Made by a program: the position numbers and the translations under genes
The notes under the pieces: generated by a model
Told to the model about the DNA's origin: nothing
The model's database searches: none
What the model saw: the letters and a program-made list of their open reading frames with translations, nothing else
Part shown: piece after piece, positions 48,555-55,151 of the stretch
How positions within the stretch are numbered: the first letter of the stretch is position 1
How the letters are laid out: every line of letters starts with the position of its first letter
NCBI GenBank assembly: GCA_003222115.1
Contig: QHUL01000054.1
Span: 62,001-126,000 of the forward strand
Source of the DNA: Gemmatimonadota bacterium
GTDB lineage: Bacteria > Gemmatimonadota > Gemmatimonadetes > Gemmatimonadales > GWC2-71-9
Length of the DNA: 64,000 nucleotides
Direction: 5' to 3'

Positions 48555-48938
48555 CTACAGCGCCGGATCGTACAGCTCGTCCCAGGCGACCGCGAAGTCG
48601 CCGCGGCAGCGGGGGCAGACCATCCGCTCGGGATGTCCCCCTAGCTGAGCGCGCTCGCTGCAGCTCGGGCACACGGCGTAGCGCGGGCCCCAGCTGGCGG
48701 GATAACGGACGGCATCGTGGGGGCGCGGAACGATCGTCCAGCGGCGTGGGGGCACCTCGACCACCTTCAGGAAGGCGCAGGGCACAGGCAGGGCCTTCCC
48801 TTTCACTTCCACCACAGCCTCGAGCGGGCCCAACTCCCGCACCCGGTACCACGCGCCGCGCCGCAGCTTGCAGTTGAGATCGGCCTGCAGACGAGCCCAG
48901 TGCTTCCCATTCCCATTCCCATTCCCATTCCCAGGCAT
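48555..48938 (-). CDS. Zinc-ribbon protein of an unrecognised family, paralogue 1
   Basis: A 127-residue protein with two parts. The N-terminal domain carries KLRRGAWYRV, then EAVVEVKGKALPVP; the C-terminal zinc ribbon has CPSC and CPRC (about 92-114) and ends FAVAWDELYDP. Between Met1 and the first helix there is a run of Gly-Asn dipeptides encoded by a hexamer repeat. ATG at 48936-48938 has GAGGTG upstream. Two similar genes lie at 49592-49951 and 51498-51959. The first half may be a small beta-barrel, the second binds zinc; a nucleic-acid role is only a guess. Confidence 0.7.
   Translation of the reverse strand: MPGNGNGNGNGKHWARLQADLNCKLRRGAWYRVRELGPLEAVVEVKGKALPVPCAFLKVVEVPPRRWTIVPRPHDAVRYPASWGPRYAVCPSCSERAQLGGHPERMVCPRCRGDFAVAWDELYDPAL
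48906..48933. repeat. Hexanucleotide microsatellite in the zinc-ribbon gene
   Basis: CCCATT is repeated about 4.7 times on the plus strand (GGGAAT on the coding strand), giving four Gly-Asn pairs after the second codon of paralogue 1. Copy changes would keep the frame and only alter the length of the N-terminal tract. Confidence 0.9.
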
Positions 48939-49141
48939 GCACACACCTCGGCCCTACGACTGTCGAAGGCTGAAAAGAGGAGGAGCTGAGATCGGCGGGC
49001 GCGGCGATCCTGGCCTGGGACAATGATATGCCGTCCGGCCCAGGAGGCCGTGTCGCAGATCACAACGCCGACGAACTTCCTCCGCCCTCACGGTTATGTT
49101 TACGCGGCGGCACGGAAACGTCGCTCGCGTGGGAGGGTCGC

Positions 49142-49570
49142 ATGCGACTCGCATGGCATGTCATGACGGTCGGGGCGCTGATCGGCGCAGCCTGCTTCGA
49201 TCCCACGGCCAGCAGTCAACGCGGCACGTTGACGCTGGGCGGGACGTCCGCCGACCAGCTCGCCTTCTCAGTGCAGCCGCAGAACGCGGTCGCCCGCCAG
49301 ATCATCACCCCGGCGGTGCAGGTGACGGCCCTAGATCCCCTCGGTAACACCGACGTGAGCTTCACGGGAGACGTGACGGTGAGCCTGGGCACGAATCCCG
49401 GGGGTGGCTTTCTCGGAGGGACCCTCACTGTCGGCGCCGTGAACGGTGTCGCGAGCTTCGGGGACCTGACGGTGAGCTCGGCGGGAACGGGCTACACATT
49501 GGTCGCCTCTGCCCCGGTGTCCGGAGCCAAGAGCGCCACGAGCAACGCCTTCGACATCACGAGCCCCTGA
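49142..49570 (+). CDS. Lipoprotein with a single Ig-like/invasin-type domain
   Basis: A 142-residue exported protein. Leader MRLAWHVMTVGALIGAAC ends in a lipobox-like GAAC, followed by a Thr/Ser/Gly-rich beta domain (QLAFSVQPQNAVARQIITP, VTALDPLGNTD, GVASFGDLTVSSAGTGYTL) that matches the repeated Ig-like modules seen in large cell-surface proteins, here present once. ATG at 49142 has GGGAGGG at a good distance. Monocistronic and flanked by two of the zinc-ribbon paralogues. Confidence 0.7.
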   Translation: MRLAWHVMTVGALIGAACFDPTASSQRGTLTLGGTSADQLAFSVQPQNAVARQIITPAVQVTALDPLGNTDVSFTGDVTVSLGTNPGGGFLGGTLTVGAVNGVASFGDLTVSSAGTGYTLVASAPVSGAKSATSNAFDITSP

Positions 49571-49591
49571 ACCTCGGCCCCCCGCAGGGCC

Positions 49592-49951
49592 TCAGGCCGA
49601 CGCGGGAGTCGGCTCGTTCCAGGCTATTTCGAACAGCCCGTTGCAGCGATGGCAGCGCATGCTCGTCGGGTGACCCTGGAGCGCCGCGCGGTCGCGGCAA
49701 TTGGGGCACACGGCGTACTGCTGGCCCCAACCCGAGGGGAACCGCGGCGCGTTTTGCGGCGCGGCCACGACGGCCCAGCGGAGGCCGGGCGTCGGTGAGA
49801 GCTGCAGATGCCCGCGGGGAACGGGTAGCGGCTTCCCCTTCACGTCTACGATCGCCTCGCTCGCCGTGAGCTTGAGGATCCGGTACCAGGCGCCGCGGCG
49901 CAGGGGGTGGTTCTCATTCGCTTTCAGGCGGGCCCACTGGAAGGCTGGCAT
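49592..49951 (-). CDS. Zinc-ribbon protein of an unrecognised family, paralogue 2
   Basis: A 119-residue sister of the protein at 48555-48938. It keeps FQWARLKANENHPLRRGAWY, then DVKGKPLPVPR, the SGWGQQYAVCP approach to the zinc ribbon, CPNC and CHRC, and the final FEIAWNE. It lacks the Gly-Asn tract. ATG at 49949-49951; the frame is open about 29 codons further upstream without family similarity. It is followed by the convergent Ig-like lipoprotein gene. Confidence 0.7.
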   Translation of the reverse strand: MPAFQWARLKANENHPLRRGAWYRILKLTASEAIVDVKGKPLPVPRGHLQLSPTPGLRWAVVAAPQNAPRFPSGWGQQYAVCPNCRDRAALQGHPTSMRCHRCNGLFEIAWNEPTPASA

Positions 49952-50049
49952 CGCGGTACCTCGGGCGCTGGGATGTAGGGATACGGTGGCCAGGGGATGA
50001 TACCGCGTCAACCCTGCACGGGCGGTGCCCGTGGTCACACGGCGGCCGG

Positions 50050-51240
50050 TTAGCGCTCCCTACCCGATTGCAGGATCGTCGCTGCGACCTCGGGATAGAT
50101 GCCGATGGCGTGGCTGCGAAAGCTCAAAGACGACTGTCTCGTCGGCGTAGTGATCTGGATCGCGTTGGATCGCTGGTTGGGCATGTGGCAGTCGATGCAG
50201 GAAGTGATCATGCGCGCACCGATCTTGGCCGCCATCGGATGCTGGCTGGTTTGATGACATGCGAGGCACTTGCTCGCGAACGGAGCCAGGTCTCGTTGCG
50301 GTCGATGGACGTCGTGGCACGTGGAGCAGGACATCGTTGCGCTGGAGCGAAAGCACTTGCTGCGCCGCAAGAGTCCGACCTGATCTCCGTGCACGTCGGG
50401 GATCGGGGCATCCGATGCGGGGGACAGGTAGTCATCCAGCTTTTCACCCGGCCGGTACGTGAACGGGGCCCTGATCTGCTCCCGCAGGCCCGAATGACAC
50501 AAGGCGCAGTTATCCAACTTTCTCTCTCTGGAGAAGTGCGCCGGATTGATAATGTATTTTCCACGGGGCTCCGCCGGATGGGACGACTGGTACTGCACAT
50601 GCTGGTGCCCGTCGCCGTGGCACTTTTCGCACGAAATGCCCAGCTCATAATCGCGAGAGTACTGCAGCGCGCGACGCTCCTGTTTGAGCTTGAATGAGGT
50701 GCTGTGACACTCCAGGCATCTCGGGACGATGACTCGTGCAAAGTCTATCTCACCATCCGTGTAGCCGGGACTGTTTATCCACTGATCGATTCCGGCCAGG
50801 TAGGACACGGGCAATTCGAACAACAGGCCGTTCTTCCAGTAGAGATACGATTGCCCTCTTCTGCCGGACCCGACCACCAGATCAATCCGCTCCGTCCTCG
50901 AGGTCGACCGTGCCGAGTCCGCGCCGGTCTGATAGAACGCACCCCTGCGCCGCTCCATCTTGAAGTAGATCCCGGCCACCCCGGTGCGCAGCACGTTGTG
51001 CCCATCGGCAAAGCTTCCCTTGACGGACTGGGCGCTTGCCTCGGCGGATGTCTTGAAGTGAGCGGTTTGAGCGAAGGCATTGAATAGCGCCTCGTGGCAG
51101 GCTTTGCACGGCATGGCGTGCGCCGCGAGGACCCACTGTCCGAACGCTCGCGTGACGGCGGCGGCCAGGAGACAGACCGCAGCACCGGCGCGTGTGATGG
51201 CGTGCTTGGGGTGCACTCGTCGTCGTTGCGCAGTGTTCAT
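50050..51240 (-). CDS. Multihaem c-type cytochrome, seven CxxCH motifs
   Basis: Predicted periplasmic electron carrier. Counting from ATG 51240, haem sites are CKACH 45-49, CLECH 175-179, CEKCH 204-208, CALCH 245-249, CSTCH 305-309, CLACH 325-329 and CIDCH 348-352. A hydrophobic leader (about 17-34) precedes the first. Several free histidines (HQHVQ, NPAHF, DVHGD, ATMS..DVHRP) could be distal ligands. The spacing resembles the c554/doubled-CxxCH group. The ATG shares its first base with the 3' end of tRNA-Leu; GTG at 51214-51216 is a possible alternative start. Partner proteins are not evident. Confidence 0.85.
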   Translation of the reverse strand: MNTAQRRRVHPKHAITRAGAAVCLLAAAVTRAFGQWVLAAHAMPCKACHEALFNAFAQTAHFKTSAEASAQSVKGSFADGHNVLRTGVAGIYFKMERRRGAFYQTGADSARSTSRTERIDLVVGSGRRGQSYLYWKNGLLFELPVSYLAGIDQWINSPGYTDGEIDFARVIVPRCLECHSTSFKLKQERRALQYSRDYELGISCEKCHGDGHQHVQYQSSHPAEPRGKYIINPAHFSRERKLDNCALCHSGLREQIRAPFTYRPGEKLDDYLSPASDAPIPDVHGDQVGLLRRSKCFRSSATMSCSTCHDVHRPQRDLAPFASKCLACHQTSQHPMAAKIGARMITSCIDCHMPNQRSNAIQITTPTRQSSLSFRSHAIGIYPEVAATILQSGRER

Positions 51241-51322
51241 GCCCGAGGTGAGAGTCGAACTCACACGGGGTTGCCCCCGGGGGATTTTGAGTCCCCTGCG
51301 TCTGCCATTCCGCCACTCGGGC
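51240..51322 (-). tRNA. tRNA-Leu (anticodon CAA)
   Basis: Class II tRNA. The acceptor stem GCCCGAG/CTCGGGC (51316-51322 with 51241-51247) is complete. The anticodon stem GGGGA/TCCCC encloses the loop CTCAAAA with anticodon CAA, reading UUG. There is a long GGGG/CCCC variable arm and a T arm GTGAG-TTCGACT-CTCAC. The discriminator A is at 51240; CCA is not encoded. The cytochrome start codon begins at the same base. Confidence 0.95.
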
Positions 51323-51497
51323 GAGCGGTGCGGGAGACTAATCTTAGCCGCCGCGCCGATGCCCCGCACATGAGCACGGGCGGGGTGTCGCGCATCACAG
51401 CCCTGGTGCGGAGCGGGCCGAGATCATATACTGGTCGTGCTGCAACGCAGGGCCGCGCCCTTCACCGAAGCCACCTCGAGCACCGCGGAGGGCGCGC

Positions 51498-51959
51498 ATG
51501 CATCAGTTACAGCAGTGGGCCCGGGTCAGGGCCCGCACGACCTGCCCTCTGCGCCGCGGCGCCTGGTACCGCGTCGTCTCCCTCACAGCGGTCGAAGCCG
51601 TCCTCGAGGTCCATGGCCGGCCGCTCTCCGTCCCCCGTCCCCTGCTGCAAGTGCTCCCGATTCGGCCTCGCATGTGGTCCGTGGTGTCGCGCCTGCGCGG
51701 CGCGGTGACTCCCCCGGCGAGCTGGGGTGCGAGATACGGCGTATGCCCGCGGTGCGCCGCCCGGGCTCCCTTGCACGAGCGGCAGGCCACCCTGCGCTGC
51801 CCCAACTGCAGCTTCGCCTTCCTGATTGCCTGGTCGGACTCGCATTGGCGCGTGTTCGAGCTGCTGTCCGGCAGCCCGGCCGCTCGCGCGGTGGTCAAGG
51901 CCCGCGACGCCGCCCGAAGACTGTGGCGTCGCTCTGCGCCGGAACGGTCTGAGGCTTGA
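51498..51959 (+). CDS. Zinc-ribbon protein of an unrecognised family, paralogue 3
   Basis: A 153-residue member of the same family, on the opposite strand from the other two. It has QQWARVRARTTCPLRRGAWY, EVHGRPLSVPR, PPASWGARYGVCP, CPRC and CPNC, and FLIAWSD. A further 35 residues follow, ending in an Arg/Ala-rich basic tail (KARDAARRLWRRS) not found in the paralogues. ATG at 51498. Monocistronic, between tRNA-Leu and the Spy-like operon. Confidence 0.7.
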   Translation: MHQLQQWARVRARTTCPLRRGAWYRVVSLTAVEAVLEVHGRPLSVPRPLLQVLPIRPRMWSVVSRLRGAVTPPASWGARYGVCPRCAARAPLHERQATLRCPNCSFAFLIAWSDSHWRVFELLSGSPAARAVVKARDAARRLWRRSAPERSEA

Positions 51960-51972
51960 CCTAGCGACGAAA

Positions 51973-52002
51973 ACGGGCGGTCGGCGAGAGCCGACCGCCC
52001 GT
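51973..52002 (-). terminator. Rho-independent terminator of the sigma/anti-sigma/Spy unit
   Basis: A perfect 13-base stem (ACGGGCGGTCGGC at 51973-51985 with 51990-52002) has a four-base GAGA loop. On the minus strand it is followed by TTTTCG. It lies just past the Spy-like gene stop and may also affect the convergent paralogue 3. Confidence 0.85.
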
Positions 52003-52010
52003 CGTGCCTG

Positions 52011-52556
52011 CTACGGCCTACGCCGGGGGGGCTTGGCTTCGCGGGGGCGCCGCGGCGCGCGCCGTGGACCCATCATCTCGCTGCGGCGCCGCCGCTGCTC
52101 GCGAATCTCCTGAATGCGCCGTCGCAGCTGCTCTCGCATCATCTGGTAGCGCGCCTGCTGCACCGGCGTGAGGTAGCCCGAGACTTCGCGGTTCTCGTTG
52201 CGTTCGATCTCCGCCAGGGCGGTCCGGTTGCGGTCCCGCGCGTCCATGAGCCTCCGCACGCTGTCCGAGTTCGCGGCGACGCCGGGCTGGAGCTGTCCCC
52301 GCAGCGCCTCGTTGACGGTCCGCTGCCGCTGCGCGAGTTCCACGCGCTGCTGCGTGAACTTCTGCTCCGTCCCCTGCAGCTTCGCGGCCTGGTCGTCCGA
52401 CAGGTTGAGATCCTGGCGCACGCGCGCGTTCCACCGCTCTCTGATCTGCTGCCGCAGCTGCTCTGCTTCAGCGTCGCCGCTCGTGTCGGCCGGGGTCTGC
52501 GCCGCGAGCGCGGGCGACACCAGCGCGAGCAGCATCACGAACAGAAATCGCTTCAT
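52011..52556 (-). CDS. Periplasmic Spy/CpxP-like helical protein
   Basis: A 181-residue exported protein. Signal peptide MKRFLFVMLLALVSPALAAQ, then an all-helical, highly charged sequence with LNLSDDQAAKL and a LTPVQQARYQMM motif that matches the LTxxQ repeats of the Spy/CpxP group (periplasmic chaperone or stress sensor). The Arg-rich C-terminus (about 25 residues) is unusual. It follows an anti-sigma factor and an ECF sigma factor, so it is likely a sensor or target of that circuit. Confidence 0.75.
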   Translation of the reverse strand: MKRFLFVMLLALVSPALAAQTPADTSGDAEAEQLRQQIRERWNARVRQDLNLSDDQAAKLQGTEQKFTQQRVELAQRQRTVNEALRGQLQPGVAANSDSVRRLMDARDRNRTALAEIERNENREVSGYLTPVQQARYQMMREQLRRRIQEIREQRRRRSEMMGPRRAPRRPREAKPPRRRP

Positions 52557-52560
52557 GGTA

Positions 52561-52995
52561 TCAGCTCTCCAGTGTGCGCAGCAGCGCGCGCAATTCGGCG
52601 GTGTTCAGGCTCTCGAGCCCCGGGTCGAGACCGCCGGGGCTCTCCTCGGCGAATGGCTGCTCGAGCGCGCCAACGGTCTCGCGCAGCTGATCGGCTGTGA
52701 GGTCGCTAAGGTCCTCCCCGAGCGGCGCGCCCACGGCCGCCGTGGGAACGCGTTCCCGCAGCAGACCCCGCGTCACGAGGCCCGCCCCCAGCACCAGCAC
52801 GATCGCCGCCGCGATCTTGAGCCATGCGGGCTGCATCCACACCCAGCCCCCCAGCATCACGCGTGGCTGCTGGCGCAGCCGCGTGACCACCGCCTGCGCC
52901 GTGCGCTCGACGTCCAGCCGCTCCGCCGCCCCGGCCCCAAGCAGTCGGGCGAGCTCGCGCAACCTGCCGTCTTGCAGCTCTTCGTCCATGTTCAC
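52561..52995 (-). CDS. Probable anti-sigma factor
   Basis: A 144-residue protein with a cytoplasmic N-terminal helical part (about 1-50), one transmembrane helix (about 59-78, KIAAAIVLVLGAGLV), and a periplasmic acidic C-terminal part (DLSDLTADQL, ESLNTAELRALL). This layout and its overlap with the ECF sigma stop codon (GTGA) fit an anti-sigma factor. GTG at 52993-52995 or ATG two codons later. No HCC zinc motif is visible. Confidence 0.7.
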   Translation of the reverse strand: MNMDEELQDGRLRELARLLGAGAAERLDVERTAQAVVTRLRQQPRVMLGGWVWMQPAWLKIAAAIVLVLGAGLVTRGLLRERVPTAAVGAPLGEDLSDLTADQLRETVGALEQPFAEESPGGLDPGLESLNTAELRALLRTLES

Positions 52996-53537
52996 TCTAG
53001 GGACTCCTTCAGGCGTCTGACGGCGTGGTGATAGTGCACACGGGCCGCGCCGGGCGACGTGCCCAGCGCGGCGGCGATCTCCTCGTACTCCAGGCCCTGC
53101 TGCGCGCGGAGCAGGAACACCTCCCGCTGCATGTGCGGCAGCCGCTCCAGCCCTTCCCGCAACCGCCCCTCCGTCTCACCGGCCACCGCCGTCTCGTGCG
53201 GGTCGCCGTCGCGTGAGCGTAGCTCGTCGTCGAGCGGCACGACCCGCACCTGTCCGAACCGCCGCGCCGCGTCCTTCAGCACGTTGCCCCCGATCGTCAG
53301 CAGCCAGGTGCGGAACTGGCACTGGCCGCGGAACCTCCCGACCGCACGGAACGCCCGAATGAACGTCTCCTGCACCAGGTCGTCGAGGTCCGCGTCGGGG
53401 GCACCCGCGGCCCCGAGGAAGCGGGCCAGCGCCCGCGCGTGCCGCCGCACCAGCTCGGCCGCCGCCTGCTCGTCCCCGCCCTGCCAGGCGGCGATCAGCG
53501 CCGCGTCGGCCGCGGCGAGGGACTGGGCGTGGGGCAT
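52992..53537 (-). CDS. ECF (extracytoplasmic function) RNA polymerase sigma factor
   Basis: A 181-residue sigma-70 family regulator. Region 2 has DLDDLVQETFIRAFRAVGRF and QFRTWLLTIGGNVLKD; region 4 has LPHMQREVFLLRAQQGLEYEEIAAALGTS, in two parts. ATG at 53535-53537 is preferred; the frame also opens with TTG at 53570. Co-transcribed with an anti-sigma and a Spy-like protein, which suggests response to envelope stress. Confidence 0.88.
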   Translation of the reverse strand: MPHAQSLAAADAALIAAWQGGDEQAAAELVRRHARALARFLGAAGAPDADLDDLVQETFIRAFRAVGRFRGQCQFRTWLLTIGGNVLKDAARRFGQVRVVPLDDELRSRDGDPHETAVAGETEGRLREGLERLPHMQREVFLLRAQQGLEYEEIAAALGTSPGAARVHYHHAVRRLKESLE

Positions 53538-53576
53538 GCGTCGGTACGGTGGACGTTTGGGCGGCGTCAATATTAA

Positions 53577-53664
53577 GGCGGACGGCGTCGGACAGCGTCG
53601 GACCGAAGCCGGCGCGACTGGCGCACGGTCCGTCCCTGCCCGTCCCGGTCCGCCTCCGTCCGCC
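53577..53664. repeat. Nested inverted repeat of GGACGG words between sigma and tetR
   Basis: Outer arms GGCGGACGG (53577-53585) and CCGTCCGCC (53656-53664) are perfect complements. Inner arm CGGACCG (53599-53605) pairs with CGGTCCG at 53626-53632 or 53646-53652. It fills most of the divergent spacer between the ECF sigma gene and tetR. It belongs to the same architectural class as the elements inside comF and radA. Confidence 0.75.
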
Positions 53665-53697
53665 CTTGTATTTCCTCGTGCCTGCCCCTAGCTTCGA

Positions 53698-53719
53698 GAT
53701 TCGAACGATCGTTCGAATC
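53698..53719. promoter_or_regulatory. Perfect 22-base palindromic operator upstream of tetR
   Basis: The half-site GATTCGAACGA is followed by its exact complement, centred at 53708/53709, ending three bases before the tetR ATG at 53723. The core CGAACGATCGTTCG fits the CNAACGNNCGTTNG pattern I recall for PaaR of Thermus. Its placement over the translation start region suggests autoregulation of the whole catabolic operon. Confidence 0.8.
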
Positions 53720-53722
53720 CAC

Positions 53723-54325
53723 ATGCGTCCCTACGACGAGCGGCTCGACCATCTCCTCGCCCGGGCGGCGAAGGTCTTCGCCGAGCGGGGCTATCACTCC
53801 ACCACCATGCGGGACCTGGCGGCGGCGAGCGGCATGTCGCTCGCCGGGATGTACTACTACGTCAAGGGCAAAGAGGAGCTGCTCTCCCTCATCGAGGAGC
53901 GGTGCTTCACTCGCGTGCTGGACGGCGCCCGCCGGGCGATCGCCGCGGTGCCGGGCGGCGGCGACCCACTCGAGCGACTCCAGGCCTTCATCCGCCACCA
54001 CGTCACCTTCTTCGCCGCCCACATGCCCGAAATGAAGGTGTTGTCGCACGAGGCCAATTCCCTCACGGGCGAGCGGCTGCGCCGGGTCAACGCCATCAAG
54101 CGGCGCTACGTGGACCTGCTCGAGGGGCTGCTCAAGGACGCGGCGCCCGACGAGAGCGCGGTGGAGCGCAGCGCGGCCGCGTACGCGCTGTTCGGGATGA
54201 TGAATTGGATCTACAACTGGTACGACCCCGCGGGCGAGATCGACCCCGACCGGCTCGCGGCCCTCATCGCGCGCATCTTCCTCGGCGGCTTCGCCGAGGC
54301 GCGTACCACGGTACACGGAGGCTGA
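53723..54325 (+). CDS. TetR family transcriptional regulator
   Basis: A 200-residue repressor. The N-terminal helix-turn-helix (about 8-52) reads ARAAKVFAERGYHSTTMRDL then GMSLAGMYYYVKGKEEL; the C-terminal helical domain (about 60-200) would bind a ligand, probably an acyl-CoA or aromatic acyl-CoA given the operon. ATG at 53723 is chosen over the longer open frame because of the palindrome just upstream. The enoyl-CoA hydratase gene begins seven bases after it ends. Confidence 0.88.
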   Translation: MRPYDERLDHLLARAAKVFAERGYHSTTMRDLAAASGMSLAGMYYYVKGKEELLSLIEERCFTRVLDGARRAIAAVPGGGDPLERLQAFIRHHVTFFAAHMPEMKVLSHEANSLTGERLRRVNAIKRRYVDLLEGLLKDAAPDESAVERSAAAYALFGMMNWIYNWYDPAGEIDPDRLAALIARIFLGGFAEARTTVHGG

Positions 54326-54331
54326 CGGGAT

Positions 54332-55147
54332 ATGGCGACGCTGACGCAGCCCAAGGTCGAGCAGAAGACGCTGGTTCGCTATCGCGTCGAAGACGGGCTC
54401 GGGATCGTCGAGCTGGACGATCCGCCCGCGAACACCTACACCCACGAGATGATGCGCCAGCTGGATGATGCGATCCTGCAGGCGCGCTTCGACGACACCG
54501 TCCACGTCATCGTGCTGCGCGGGCACGGCGACAAGTTCTTCTCGGCGGGGGCGAACATCGCGTACCTGAACAGCATCACCCCCCGCTATAAGTACTTTTT
54601 CTGCCTGCATGCGAACGAGACGCTCAACCGCCTCGAGCAGACGCCCAAGCTCACGATCGCGGCGCTGAACGGCCACACCGTGGGGGGTGGGCTCGAGATC
54701 GGCATGGCGTGCGATCTGCGGCTCGCCAAGGAGAGTCAGAACAAGATCGGCCTTCCCGAGGTGAACCTGGGGGTGCTGCCCGGTACGGGCGGCACGCAGC
54801 GACTGGCCCGCATCGTGGGCAAGCCCCGCGCGATCGAGATGATGGTCAAGGGCGAGACGTTCTCGTTCGACCGGGCGAAGGAGATCGGCCTCGTGCACGA
54901 AGTCTTCCCCGCCGAGGGGTTCTGGGAGCAGGTGGTCCTTTACGCGAAGCAGTTCTGTCCGCCTAACAAGGCTTCCAAGGCGGTGGGCCTGATCAAGCGC
55001 GCCGTGCAGTCCGGGGCCGAGGTGCCGTTCGAAAGCGGGCTGACGCTCGAGCGCGAGCTGCAGCAGCAGCTGTTCCAGAGCGACGACGCGAAGGAAGGCA
55101 TCGCGGCGTACGTCGAGAAGCGGGTCGCGGAGTTCCAGGGCCGGTGA
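54332..55147 (+). CDS. Enoyl-CoA hydratase (PaaF-like)
   Basis: Crotonase-fold enzyme of 271 residues. The oxyanion-hole segments FSAGANIAYL and HTVGGGLEIGM are present, and both catalytic glutamates of hydratases are retained: in GLPEVNLGVLPGTGGTQRL and in RAIEMMVKG. It should hydrate 2,3-unsaturated CoA esters. First enzyme gene after tetR; the extra about 20 N-terminal residues (MATLTQPKVEQKTLVRY) are unremarkable. Confidence 0.9.
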   Translation: MATLTQPKVEQKTLVRYRVEDGLGIVELDDPPANTYTHEMMRQLDDAILQARFDDTVHVIVLRGHGDKFFSAGANIAYLNSITPRYKYFFCLHANETLNRLEQTPKLTIAALNGHTVGGGLEIGMACDLRLAKESQNKIGLPEVNLGVLPGTGGTQRLARIVGKPRAIEMMVKGETFSFDRAKEIGLVHEVFPAEGFWEQVVLYAKQFCPPNKASKAVGLIKRAVQSGAEVPFESGLTLERELQQQLFQSDDAKEGIAAYVEKRVAEFQGR

Positions 55148-55151
55148 GCCG

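Noticed and set aside
51240-51322. Integration site or mobile element at tRNA-Leu
   Set aside because: No integrase, no duplicated tRNA 3' end and no phage-like genes are present nearby.
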